Positions 45,567-53,096 of a stretch of 64,000 nt of DNA are shown piece by piece. The first letter of the stretch is position 1, and each line of letters starts with the position of its first letter. The stretch comes from Paracidovorax cattleyae (GTDB taxonomy: Bacteria > Pseudomonadota > Gammaproteobacteria > Burkholderiales > Burkholderiaceae_C). Under the pieces are notes generated by a model. That model made no database searches and was not told where the DNA came from. It saw only the letters and a program-made list of their open reading frames with translations. The stretch spans positions 62,001-126,000 of the forward strand of contig NZ_FNJL01000005.1 of assembly GCF_900104515.1 (NCBI RefSeq), in the 5' to 3' direction. The translations under genes and the position numbers were made by a program.

Positions 45567-46322
45567 ATGCACATCCTCATCGTGGACGACGAAGCCCTGG
45601 CCCGCAGCCGCCTGCGTACGCTGCTGTCCGACGGCGGCGGGCACACCCTGGCCGAGGCGGCGAACGCCGCCGAAGCCCTGCAGCTGCTGAGCATCCCCGG
45701 CGATCGGCCCTTCGACGCCGTGCTGCTGGACATCCACATGCCAGGACAGGACGGACTCTCCCTGGCGCAGGTGCTGCGCGCGCAGGCCCGGCCGCCGGCC
45801 ATCGTCTTCGTGACGGCGCATGCCGACCATGCCGTGAGTGCCTTCGAGCTGGACGCGGCGGACTACCTCACCAAGCCGGTGCGGGCCGAGCGCCTGCAGC
45901 AGGCACTGGCCAAGGCCCGGCGCGCCGCCGCCCAGCCCCCGGCTGCCCCCCCTGCCCCCCCTGCCCCCCCTGCCCCGCCGGACGCGGAAGCGCTGCTGAT
46001 CCAGGACCGGGGGCGCACCGAGCGCGTGCCGCTGGACGAGGTGGTCTATGTCAAGGCCGAGCTCAAGTACCTCACCGTCCGCACGGGCACTCGCAGCTAC
46101 ATCCTGGACGGCTCGCTGAGCGAGCTGGAAGCGCGACACCCGTCGCGCTTCCTGCGCGTGCACCGGAATGCGCTGGTCGCCCGGCGCGCACTGCGCGCCA
46201 TCGAGAAACACTACGACCCGGTGGAAGGCGAAGGCTGGGCCGTGCGCATGCACGGCCTGCCGGAACTGCTGTCGGTGTCGCGCCGGCAGGTGGCCGCGGT
46301 TCGCGAAGCGCTGGCGGGTTAG
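45567..46322 (+). CDS. LytTR-family response regulator (AlgR-like)
   Basis: The 251-residue regulator has a receiver domain with phospho-acceptor Asp55 (AVLLDIHMPGQDG), the DDE acidic pocket (IVDDEALARS) and YLTKPV, then an Ala/Pro linker at about 124-140 encoded by a 9-base tandem repeat, and a LytTR DNA-binding domain (VVYVKAELKYLTVRTGTRSY and SRFLRVHRNALVARRAL). It pairs with the kinase just upstream and lies 18 bases before the exported lyase gene, which may be part of the same transcript. Confidence 0.94.
   Translation: MHILIVDDEALARSRLRTLLSDGGGHTLAEAANAAEALQLLSIPGDRPFDAVLLDIHMPGQDGLSLAQVLRAQARPPAIVFVTAHADHAVSAFELDAADYLTKPVRAERLQQALAKARRAAAQPPAAPPAPPAPPAPPDAEALLIQDRGRTERVPLDEVVYVKAELKYLTVRTGTRSYILDGSLSELEARHPSRFLRVHRNALVARRALRAIEKHYDPVEGEGWAVRMHGLPELLSVSRRQVAAVREALAG
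45943..45976 (+). repeat. In-frame 9-base tandem repeat CTGCCCCCC in the response-regulator linker
   Basis: Three full copies of CTGCCCCCC plus a partial fourth code for Ala-Pro-Pro units in the linker between the receiver and LytTR domains. The unit is a multiple of three, so copy-number changes would alter linker length by three residues without breaking the frame. Confidence 0.85.
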
Positions 46323-46340
46323 AACACACAGGAGACAGGC

Positions 46341-47933
46341 ATGACGATTCCACGAGAAAGCTCCCGAAAACACCCCCGGGTGCGCACCGCGCTGCACGCC
46401 CTCGCCTGCGCCGCCGCGTTCTGCGCTGGCGCCGCGCCAGCGCAGCCGGCCTCTCCGGCGCCGGCCGCCAGCGCCCCCTCCGCTGCGCCGGCCCGGCCGG
46501 CCGCGGCCCCGCCGCGCGACGAATTCTTCTGGCTGGGCGAGATCAACAAGGCATCGGCCGTCATCAACATCGACGAAGGCCTGCTCGACAAGTCCCTGGC
46601 ACCGCTGGTCCACGGCGGCATCAGCAAGGTGCTGGCAGACGGCAGCCGGCCCGGCGGCAAGCGGCCCCGGCTGGTGATCACCTTCGAGCCCCTGCTCATC
46701 GAGGCCGCGGGCCCGCAGATCACGCTGCTGCATGCCGGCCGCTCCAGCCAGGACATGCTCTCCACCGTGCGCGCGGCCATGCTGCGCGACCAGATGCTGC
46801 AACTGGCCGAGGCGCTGAACCAGACGACGGCCACCATGGTCCGGCTGGCCGGCAGGCACCAGGCCACCGTGGTGCCCAACTACACGAACGGCGTGGCCGC
46901 GCAGCCCAACAGCTACGGCCACTATCTGCTGGGCCTCGCCAGCGGCCTGGACCGCGACGCGCAACGCATCCGCGAGGCCTATGCCCGCATCGACCGTTCG
47001 CCCATGGGCACCACGGTGCTCAACGGCACGAGCTGGCCGCTCGACCGCCAGCGCATGGCGGACTACCTGGGCTTTTCCGCCATGGTGGACAACGCCTACG
47101 ATGCGGCGCAGGTCTCGGCCGTGGACCAGCCGGTGGAGGCCGGCGCCATCGTCATGGCGATCGCCCTGCATGCCGGCACCTTCATCGAGGACGTGATGAC
47201 GCAATACGCCCAGCCCCGTCCGTGGATCCTGCTGCAGGAAGGCGGCGGCAACACTTACGTGTCGAGCGCGATGCCGCAAAAGCGCAATCCGGGTCTGCTG
47301 AACGCCACGCGCCGCGACGCCTCGCAGGCGCTGACGCTGGGCATGGGCGCGGCCATCCAGGCGCACAACATTCCGCCCGGCATGCAGGACCCCAAGGAAG
47401 AGCGCAACAACACCGCCATGGTGCAGAGCGCGATCGACGTGCTGCGCCAGTGGGACCGCATCCTGGGCGCGCTGGTCATCGATCCGCAGCGCGCGCTCGA
47501 GGAGTTGAACAGCGACTGGACCGCCTCGCAGGAACTGGCCGACGTGCTGATGCGCAAGTACCGGCTGCCCTTCCGCGTGGGCCACCACTTCGCGTCGGAG
47601 GTGGTCGGCTACGCCAAGGCCAAGGACATCAAGCCGCTGGACTTCCCCTACGCCGAGGCGCGCCGCATCTATGCGGAATCGGTGCACGGCTCGGAATTCC
47701 CCGCGCAACTGCCCATGGACGAGGCCGAGTTCCGCGCCACGCTGGACCCGGTGGCCATCGTCCGCCACCGCGCGACGGCCGGCGGTCCCCAGCCGGCGGA
47801 AATGGCCCGCATGCTCAAGGCCGCCCAGGCGCGCGTGGAGCAGCAATCGGCCTGGATAGCCGCACAACGCGCCCGCATCGGCGGCAGCCTCGCCCGCCTG
47901 GACCGCGATTTCGACCGCCTATCCCCCCGCTGA
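46341..47933 (+). CDS. Exported fumarase/aspartase-superfamily lyase (ArgH-like)
   Basis: The 530-residue protein belongs to the argininosuccinate-lyase branch but begins with a basic region, a hydrophobic segment and an Ala/Pro-rich linker (signal cleavage near AAPAQ), so it should act in the periplasm. Superfamily blocks are present but diverged from true ArgH: LLHAGRSSQDMLSTVRAAML in place of [10 protein letters not shown], and SSAMPQKRNPGLLNATRRDA in place of [12 protein letters not shown]. The catalytic-loop serine pair is kept. The substrate is unknown; an amino-dicarboxylate or amine-fumarate adduct is possible. It follows a LytS/LytTR pair by 18 bases. Confidence 0.88.
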   Translation: MTIPRESSRKHPRVRTALHALACAAAFCAGAAPAQPASPAPAASAPSAAPARPAAAPPRDEFFWLGEINKASAVINIDEGLLDKSLAPLVHGGISKVLADGSRPGGKRPRLVITFEPLLIEAAGPQITLLHAGRSSQDMLSTVRAAMLRDQMLQLAEALNQTTATMVRLAGRHQATVVPNYTNGVAAQPNSYGHYLLGLASGLDRDAQRIREAYARIDRSPMGTTVLNGTSWPLDRQRMADYLGFSAMVDNAYDAAQVSAVDQPVEAGAIVMAIALHAGTFIEDVMTQYAQPRPWILLQEGGGNTYVSSAMPQKRNPGLLNATRRDASQALTLGMGAAIQAHNIPPGMQDPKEERNNTAMVQSAIDVLRQWDRILGALVIDPQRALEELNSDWTASQELADVLMRKYRLPFRVGHHFASEVVGYAKAKDIKPLDFPYAEARRIYAESVHGSEFPAQLPMDEAEFRATLDPVAIVRHRATAGGPQPAEMARMLKAAQARVEQQSAWIAAQRARIGGSLARLDRDFDRLSPR

Positions 47934-48043
47934 CCACGGCGCTGCGGCCGGTCCTGTCCTGTTCTGTCCTGTAGCGCCTAAAGTAGCCCGCGGCCCATGC
48001 CATGGCGCGGCCCGGGCCAGCAGCAGCCAAGCAAGGGCCGCCC

Positions 48044-48126
48044 CGCAGCGAGGGCTGCGTCCCCCCACCCGCCATGCGCAGCATGGCGAGAGAGGGGGGA
48101 GGCGGCGAAGCCGCTCAGGGGGGTGC
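48044..48126. repeat. REP-like cluster of three hairpins between convergent genes
   Basis: Three stem-loops follow each other: CGCAGC/GCTGCG (48044-48049, 48054-48059); CGCCATGC-GCA-GCATGGCG (48070-48088) nested in TCCCCCC (48060-48066) and GGGGGGA (48094-48100); and GCGGC-GAA-GCCGC (48102-48114), then CAGGGGGG. I recall similar hairpin cassettes in intergenic regions of Acidovorax-like genomes, so this is probably a REP-type repeat that may also end transcription from both sides. Confidence 0.7.
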
Positions 48127-48129
48127 CTC

Positions 48130-49020
48130 TTAATGTGCGTGCGCCATCCCGCTCACCAGCGTGACCACCACCATGCCACCCAGCAGCCAGGCGATCTGCG
48201 CCAGGGTCTGTTTGGCCGTCAGGCGCTTCTGCAGCTGGGGGATGAGGTCGGCCAGGGCCACATAGACGAAGCTGCTGGACGCGATGGCCAGGAAATACGG
48301 CAGCCAGTCCTGCAGCTCACCCACCAGGAAGTAGCCCACCACGCCCCCGAGCGCGGTGACCGCGCCGGCCAGGGACACCTTGACCAGGGCCGCGCGCCGG
48401 TCGCCGCTGGACTGGCGCAGCACCACCAGGTCGCCCATGTGGTGCGGCACTTCGTGGGCCAGGACGGCCAGCGCGGCGATGGCGCCCAGGCGCAGGTCGG
48501 CCAGGAAGGCGGAGGCGATCAGGATGCCGTCGCCGAAGCAATGCACGCTGTCGCCCGTGAGCAGGGCCCAGCCGCCGGAGCTGCGGTGGGAATGGGAATG
48601 GGCGTGCCCGCCGTCGCCGCCATGCGCGTGGGCATGGTGCCCGTGGCCATGTCCATGGTGGGTATGTCCATGGGCATCGGAATGCCCTCCAACTCCGGCG
48701 CCCGGCTCGTCGTTGGCAGGCCCCACGCCGTGCTCGTGGCCGTGGTGCCAGAGTTCCGCCTTGTCCAGCAGGAAGAAGAAGACCAGCCCCACCAGCAGCG
48801 TGGCGAAGAGTTCGTGCGCGCCGGCCTGGCTCTCGAAGGCCTCCGGCAGCAGGTGCATGAAGGCCGTGGCCAGCAGCGCGCCGGCGGCGAAGCTCAGCAG
48901 GTGCCGCGGGCCGATGCCCGAGCGGCCGTCCCCCCAGCCGGCCCGCATGAGCAGGGCGGCCACCCACACACTGCCGATGCCCGCGGCCAGGGTGGCCAGG
49001 ATGATTGCGATCAAAGTCAT
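48130..49020 (-). CDS. ZIP-family metal transporter with His-rich loop
   Basis: The 296-residue inner-membrane protein has about eight helices. The metal path motifs are DSVHCFGDGILIASAF (helix 4) and AHEVPHHMGDLVVL (helix 5). Between helices 3 and 4 lies a long loop rich in His and Gly (HGHTHHGHGHGHHAHAHGG), typical of ZIP carriers that bring in zinc or other divalent metals. MTLIAIILATLAAG at 49020 starts in the first helix and avoids an unsupported 61-residue extension. No zinc-uptake regulator is adjacent. Confidence 0.93.
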   Translation of the reverse strand: MTLIAIILATLAAGIGSVWVAALLMRAGWGDGRSGIGPRHLLSFAAGALLATAFMHLLPEAFESQAGAHELFATLLVGLVFFFLLDKAELWHHGHEHGVGPANDEPGAGVGGHSDAHGHTHHGHGHGHHAHAHGGDGGHAHSHSHRSSGGWALLTGDSVHCFGDGILIASAFLADLRLGAIAALAVLAHEVPHHMGDLVVLRQSSGDRRAALVKVSLAGAVTALGGVVGYFLVGELQDWLPYFLAIASSSFVYVALADLIPQLQKRLTAKQTLAQIAWLLGGMVVVTLVSGMAHAH

Positions 49021-49048
49021 AGCTGTACGCGCTCGATTCTCGAAAACG

Positions 49049-49069
49049 AAAAAAGCCCCGAAGGGCTTT
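49049..49069 (-). terminator. Rho-independent terminator of the dienelactone hydrolase gene
   Basis: On the minus strand AAAGCCC, loop TTCG and GGGCTTT form a 7-bp stem ending in TTTTTT (49054-49049). It lies 34 bases after the hydrolase stop codon and just before the ZIP gene, so it separates the two transcripts. Confidence 0.88.
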
Positions 49070-49102
49070 GCTGCGGGACGCGGCGCCCGGCGGGGCGGCG
49101 CG

Positions 49103-50011
49103 TCAGCCCACGCCGTGCACCTTGAACCACGCCAGCGCGCGCTTCCAGCCATCCTCGGCGGCTTCCTTGCGGTAGCTGGGCCGGTAGTCGGCATGGAACG
49201 CATGCGGCGCGTCAGGGTACACCACGAACTCCGATGCCTTGGCGGCGGCGGAGCCGTTCTTGAGGGCCGCTTTCATCTTATCAATCGTGTCAAGAGGGAT
49301 TCCGGTATCTTTTTCACCGTAGAGGCCGAGCACCGGCGCCTTGAGGATGGGGGCGATGTCCACCGGGTGCTTGGGCGTGAGCTCGCTCGCCTGGCCCACC
49401 AGCCGGCCGTACCACGCCACGCCGGCCTTGACCGGGCCGTGGGCCGCATAGAGCCAGGTGATGCGCCCGCCCCAGCAGAAGCCCGTGATGCCCACTCTGG
49501 AGAGATCGCCGCCGTGGTCGCCGGCCCACTTCACGGTCGCGTCGAGATCGGCCAGCACCTGGGCGTCGGGCACCTTGGAGACGATCTCGCTCATGAGCTT
49601 GGAGATTTCGGTGTACTGCGAGGCGTCGCCCTGGCGCACGAACATGTCCGGGGCGATGGCGAGATAGCCCGCCTTCGCGAAGCGGCGGCAGGTGTCGGCG
49701 ATGTACTCGTGCACGCCGAAGATCTCCTGGATCACCAATACCACGGGCAGCCCCGTCTTGCCGGCGGGCGCGGCGCGGTACGCGGGCACCTTGAAGCCGT
49801 TGACGTCGATCTCGACCTTGCCCGCCACCAGCCCGTCGGACGGCGTATGGATGGCCGTCTGCGCCATCACCGGCATCGCCGCGGCGGCGTAGCCCACCCC
49901 GAAGCCCGCACCCAGCGCCACGCGCATGGCGGTGCGGCGGCTGGCGCCGGCGTCGCTGGACTGGCCGGGCAGCAGGGCGTCGAAATCTTTCCTGAGGTCG
50001 TCATGCAGCAT
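49103..50011 (-). CDS. Tat-exported dienelactone hydrolase family protein
   Basis: The 302-residue alpha/beta hydrolase has the dienelactone hydrolase triad: Cys in [14 protein letters not shown], Asp in [11 protein letters not shown] and His in [12 protein letters not shown]. The N terminus has a twin-arginine-like signal ([20 protein letters not shown], cleavage near VMAQ) after 27 residues, so it is probably exported folded by Tat. Its natural substrate is unknown; no chlorocatechol genes are near. It diverges from the GbsR-type regulator gene, and the palindromic operator at 50111 lies in the shared gap. The start at 50011 follows from [10 protein letters not shown]. Confidence 0.9.
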   Translation of the reverse strand: MLHDDLRKDFDALLPGQSSDAGASRRTAMRVALGAGFGVGYAAAAMPVMAQTAIHTPSDGLVAGKVEIDVNGFKVPAYRAAPAGKTGLPVVLVIQEIFGVHEYIADTCRRFAKAGYLAIAPDMFVRQGDASQYTEISKLMSEIVSKVPDAQVLADLDATVKWAGDHGGDLSRVGITGFCWGGRITWLYAAHGPVKAGVAWYGRLVGQASELTPKHPVDIAPILKAPVLGLYGEKDTGIPLDTIDKMKAALKNGSAAAKASEFVVYPDAPHAFHADYRPSYRKEAAEDGWKRALAWFKVHGVG

Positions 50012-50110
50012 GGAAGCTCCTGTGAAAGAAAAGAGGAAATGGAAAAGCGGGGTCCGGAAGACTGGGCAGTCTATGTGAGGGCACGGTCGATTGCACGGAA
50101 TGGGATTCAA

Positions 50111-50140
50111 CGGTAATTTCTGTATTGACAGAAATTACCG
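50111..50140. promoter_or_regulatory. Perfect 13-bp palindromic operator before the GbsR-type regulator gene
   Basis: CGGTAATTTCTGT (50111-50123) and ACAGAAATTACCG (50128-50140) are exact inverted copies separated by ATTG. The site overlaps a TTGACA -35 box at 50125-50130, 30 bases before the regulator ATG, and is 100 bases from the divergent hydrolase start. It is the expected autoregulatory site of a MarR/GbsR dimer. A degenerate copy with the same spacing is found at 50785-50814. Confidence 0.85.
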
Positions 50141-50152
50141 AAGCAATAGACT
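50125..50152 (+). promoter_or_regulatory. Promoter of the GbsR-type regulator gene, probably leaderless
   Basis: TTGACA (50125-50130) and TAGACT (50147-50152) are 16 bases apart. The ATG at 50160 begins 7 bases after the -10 box, where transcription should start, and no ribosome-binding sequence precedes it. The -35 box lies inside the palindrome, so a bound dimer would block RNA polymerase. Confidence 0.65.
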
Positions 50153-50159
50153 CACAACC

Positions 50160-50747
50160 ATGCAACTGACCGACACCGCCCGCCGCTTCATCGTCCACTG
50201 GGGCGAGATGGGCACCGCCTGGGGCGTCAACCGCACCGTCGCCCAGATCCACGCCCTGCTCTTCTTCCATGGCCGTCCCTTGCATGCGGAAGACATCTGC
50301 GAAACTCTCGGCGTCGCCCGGTCCAACGCGAGCAACAGCCTCAAGGAACTGCTCAACTGGCACCTGATCCGCGTCACCCACGTCCTGGGCGACCGGCGCG
50401 ACTATTTCGAAACTTCCACCGACATCTGGGAGCTGTTCCGCACCATCGTGCGCGAGCGCAAGGAGCGCGAGTTCGAGCCGACGGTGCGCATGCTGCGCGA
50501 ACTGGCGAGCCGTCCCGAGATGGCTGACGAAGCCCCCGATGCGCAGGACCGCGTCCGGGAAACCCTGCGCCTGATGGAATCGCTGGACCTCTGGACGGAG
50601 GAGATGCTCCGGCTCACCCCCTCCACCCTCGAAAAGGTGCTGCGCCTGGGTGCCAGCGTGCAGAAGTTCGTGCGCGGCGATGACGCCGCGTCGCGAAGCA
50701 AGCGCTCCCCGGCCGGGCCGCAGCCTCCGAACAAGCCCGCCACCTGA
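50160..50747 (+). CDS. GbsR/MarR-family transcriptional regulator
   Basis: The 195-residue protein has a winged helix-turn-helix at about 25-95 (AQIHALLFFHGRPLHAEDIC and LGVARSNASNSLKELLNW, wing VLGDRRDYFETS), followed by a helical dimerisation region. GbsR-type proteins control osmoprotectant genes in Bacillus, but this branch is also found next to DCC/DoxX clusters. The start at 50160 (MQLTDTARRF) is supported by the promoter position. A perfect palindrome overlaps its promoter, and a related site lies before the following operon. Confidence 0.9.
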   Translation: MQLTDTARRFIVHWGEMGTAWGVNRTVAQIHALLFFHGRPLHAEDICETLGVARSNASNSLKELLNWHLIRVTHVLGDRRDYFETSTDIWELFRTIVRERKEREFEPTVRMLRELASRPEMADEAPDAQDRVRETLRLMESLDLWTEEMLRLTPSTLEKVLRLGASVQKFVRGDDAASRSKRSPAGPQPPNKPAT

Positions 50748-50784
50748 GTGCACCACGCCATCGGTTCCCATACCCTTTTGCGCC

Positions 50785-50814
50785 CCGACATTTCATTTCG
50801 TACAGAAATTTAAA
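50785..50814. promoter_or_regulatory. Degenerate copy of the GbsR operator before the DCC operon
   Basis: ATTTC (50790-50794) and GAAAT (50805-50809) are separated by ten bases, exactly as in the perfect site at 50116-50120/50131-50135, and the right half ACAGAAATT is identical. By eye about 17 of 26 arm positions agree. It is 52 bases before the DCC gene. TTTAAA at 50809-50814 could be part of a promoter, but I see no well-spaced -35 box. Confidence 0.6.
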
Positions 50815-50861
50815 AAGCAGAGAAAACCCGACGACGGCCAACCATTTCCAAGGAGCCCGCC

Positions 50862-51305
50862 ATGACCACCGATCCGCAAGCCCTCTATCCCCTCACCCTC
50901 TACTTCGATTCCCGCTGCCAGCTCTGCAATGCGGAGATGACCAACCTGCGGCTGCGCGACCGTGCCGGCCTGCTGCGGTTCGCGGATGTCTGGGCGCCCG
51001 GCTTCGAGGGCCCGCCGGGTACCACGCACGAGCAACTGCTGACACTGATCCATGCCCGCACCGCGGATGGACGGGTGCTGCGCGGCGTGGAGGTATTCCG
51101 CCACGCGTACGAGGCGGTGGGCCTGGGCTGGGTCACGGCGGCCACGCGCCTGCCGGTGCTGGGCCCGCTCGCGGACCGGCTCTACACGGTGCTGGCGCGC
51201 AACCGCTACCGCCTGCCGCGCTGGCTGGTCGGCGGCCTGTTCGAACGCGCGAGCCGGCGCGCGGCCCTGCGGCGGTGCCCCCCCGGCGACCGCTGCGACC
51301 TCTGA
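50862..51305 (+). CDS. DCC-family thiol-disulfide oxidoreductase-like protein (DUF393)
   Basis: The 147-residue protein starts with YPLTLYFDSRCQLCNAEMTN, the DxxCxxC signature of the DCC family with its Asp and Cys pair. GRVLRGVEVFRHAYEAVG near residue 67 and RLPVLGPLADRLYTVLARNR follow the family pattern. DCC proteins are thioredoxin-like and their role is unknown. It is the first gene of a tight four-gene operon with an NAD(P)-binding protein, a DoxX-like protein and DUF2269. Confidence 0.9.
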   Translation: MTTDPQALYPLTLYFDSRCQLCNAEMTNLRLRDRAGLLRFADVWAPGFEGPPGTTHEQLLTLIHARTADGRVLRGVEVFRHAYEAVGLGWVTAATRLPVLGPLADRLYTVLARNRYRLPRWLVGGLFERASRRAALRRCPPGDRCDL

Positions 51306-51316
51306 GGAGATCCACC

Positions 51317-52219
51317 ATGCAAGTCCTCATCACCGGCGCGACCGGGTTCATCGGCCGGCACGTCGCCGCCCGGCTGCGCGCGGACGGCCACACCGTGCAC
51401 GAAGGCGTTTCCCCGCGCCACGGCCGGCGCGATGCCGGGCAGGTGCCCGTGGATTTCGCACACGACACCGATCCGGGCGCCTGGCTGCCCCGCCTCGCGG
51501 GCATCGACGCGGTGGTCAACGCCGTGGGCGTGCTGCGCGACAGCCCCGGCCGCCCCATCGATGCACTGCACCGCGATACCCCGATCGCGCTGTTCCAGGC
51601 CTGCGCCCAGGCCCGCGTGCGGCGCGTGGTGCAGGTCTCCGCGCTGGGCGTGGACCGCAGCGAGACCCGCTATGCCCGCACCAAGCGCGGCGCGGACACG
51701 TTCCTGCTGGGCCTGGCGCAGGGCGCGGCCCCGGCGCCTTCCGCCTGCGTGCTGCGGCCCAGCATCGTGTTCGGCCGCGGCGGAGCGAGCAGCGCACTCT
51801 TCATGAACCTGGCGCGGCTGCCCGTGGTGGTCCTGCCGCGTCCCGTGCTGCAGGCCCGCGTGCAGCCCGTGGCCGTGCACGACCTGGCCGATGCCGTGTC
51901 CGCGCTGCTCGGCCCGGCCCTGGACCGGCAGGGCATCATCGAATGCGCGGGCCCGGAGGCCGTGCCCATGGCCGGACTGGTCGCCAGCCTGCGGGCCCAA
52001 TGCGGACACGGGCCGGCCCATGTGGCGACGCTGCCGGACACGCTCAGCCGCCTGAGCGCACGCCTCGGCGACCGCATGCCGGCCTCGCCCTGGTGCAGCG
52101 AGAGCGTGGCGATGCTGGGCAGCGACAACACCGCCGATCCCGCGCCGCTGCGCAGCCTCCTGGGCCGCGAGGCCGTGCATTACCGCGATCTGGTCACGCG
52201 CGCCTGGAAGCAGCCATGA
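51317..52219 (+). CDS. NAD(P)H-binding Rossmann-fold protein (atypical SDR)
   Basis: The 300-residue protein has the nucleotide-binding MQVLITGATGFIGRHVAARL at the very start and resembles the NDUFA9-like/NmrA-like atypical SDRs, with VVQVSALGVDRSETRYARTK in place of the usual YxxxK block and PVAVHDLADAVSALLG later. Such proteins may be redox sensors or enzymes. GAGGAGA stands 6 bases before the ATG at 51317. The following gene overlaps its stop (ATGA). Confidence 0.88.
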   Translation: MQVLITGATGFIGRHVAARLRADGHTVHEGVSPRHGRRDAGQVPVDFAHDTDPGAWLPRLAGIDAVVNAVGVLRDSPGRPIDALHRDTPIALFQACAQARVRRVVQVSALGVDRSETRYARTKRGADTFLLGLAQGAAPAPSACVLRPSIVFGRGGASSALFMNLARLPVVVLPRPVLQARVQPVAVHDLADAVSALLGPALDRQGIIECAGPEAVPMAGLVASLRAQCGHGPAHVATLPDTLSRLSARLGDRMPASPWCSESVAMLGSDNTADPAPLRSLLGREAVHYRDLVTRAWKQP

Positions 52220-52617
52220 CAGCGCGCGCACAACCATCGTCCGCAGGCCCGCGCGAACGGGGCTGGCTGCGCGAGAGCCTCGTGGCCGTCTGGCTGGGTA
52301 CCGCCGTCGCCAGCGTGGCGGAGTTCCATGGCCAGAGCCGCGAACTGCTCGTGGCCGCCGGGATGCAGAACCCCCTACTCATGCAGGCCATCATCGCCGC
52401 CGGCATCGCCGCGGACCTGGCCGTCGGCGCGTGGCTGTGGTGGCGGCCGGGCCGGCCCACCTATGCCGCGGCCCTGCTGCTCATGGGCGCGATGACCGTG
52501 ATCGCCACCGTCCTGCTGCCCGGGCTGTGGCTCGACCCGCTGGGCCGGCTGCTCAAGAACATTCCCATCGCGGCCATTCTGCTCGTGCTCTGGCACACGG
52601 AAGAAAGGCGTCCATGA
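52216..52617 (+). CDS. DoxX-like membrane protein
   Basis: The 133-residue protein has four hydrophobic helices: WLRESLVAVWLGTAVASVAE, NPLLMQAIIAAGIAADLAVG, TYAAALLLMGAMTVIATVLL and LLKNIPIAAILLVLWHTEE. The KNIPI segment and helix arrangement match the DoxX-like (DUF4281-related) group often encoded with DCC and SDR proteins. Its function is unknown. It overlaps both neighbours by four bases (ATGA), so it is co-translated with them. Confidence 0.82.
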   Translation: MTARAQPSSAGPRERGWLRESLVAVWLGTAVASVAEFHGQSRELLVAAGMQNPLLMQAIIAAGIAADLAVGAWLWWRPGRPTYAAALLLMGAMTVIATVLLPGLWLDPLGRLLKNIPIAAILLVLWHTEERRP

Positions 52618-53090
52618 ACGCGTACCTGGTCCTCAAGTGGGTGCACATCCTCTCCAGCGTGCTGCTGGTGGGCACGGGATTCGGCTCGGCTTTCTACCTG
52701 TTCTTCGCCAACCGCAGCGGCAGCGTGCAGGCCCAGGCCGTGGTGGCGCGGCTCGTGGTGCGCGCGGACACCTGGTTCACCACCCCCGCGGGAATCGTGC
52801 AGCCGGTCAGCGGCGTGGCGCTGGCCCACATGGCCGGCTGGCCGCTCTCCACGCCGTGGATCGCCGCCTCGCTGGGGCTGTACGTGGTCGCCGGCCTGTG
52901 CTGGCTGCCCGTACTGTGGCTGCAGTGGCGCATGGCCGCCATGGCGCGCGACGCGGCGGAGCGCGGCACCGCGCTGCCGGAAGGCTACCGCCGCCATGCG
53001 CGCTGGTGGGAGGCGCTGGGCTACCCGGCCTTCATCGCCATGCTCGCGATCTACTACATGATGGTGGCCAAGCCGGCGCTCTGGGGCTGA
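52614..53090 (+). CDS. DUF2269 membrane protein
   Basis: The 158-residue protein has four membrane helices and the DUF2269 pattern: VLKWVHILSSVLLVGTGFGS, TWFTTPAGIVQPVSGVALAH, GLYVVAGLCWLPVLWLQWRM and the C-terminal LGYPAFIAMLAIYYMMVAKP. Conserved His and Trp residues in the first helices are typical of possible haem or quinone-linked proteins, but function is unproven. It is the last gene of the DCC-SDR-DoxX-DUF2269 operon, overlapping its neighbour by four bases. Confidence 0.86.
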   Translation: MNAYLVLKWVHILSSVLLVGTGFGSAFYLFFANRSGSVQAQAVVARLVVRADTWFTTPAGIVQPVSGVALAHMAGWPLSTPWIAASLGLYVVAGLCWLPVLWLQWRMAAMARDAAERGTALPEGYRRHARWWEALGYPAFIAMLAIYYMMVAKPALWG

Positions 53091-53096
53091 GAACGG

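Noticed and set aside
45943-45976. Phase-variation switch in the response-regulator gene
   Set aside because: The repeat unit is nine bases, so changes in copy number keep the reading frame and cannot turn the gene off.
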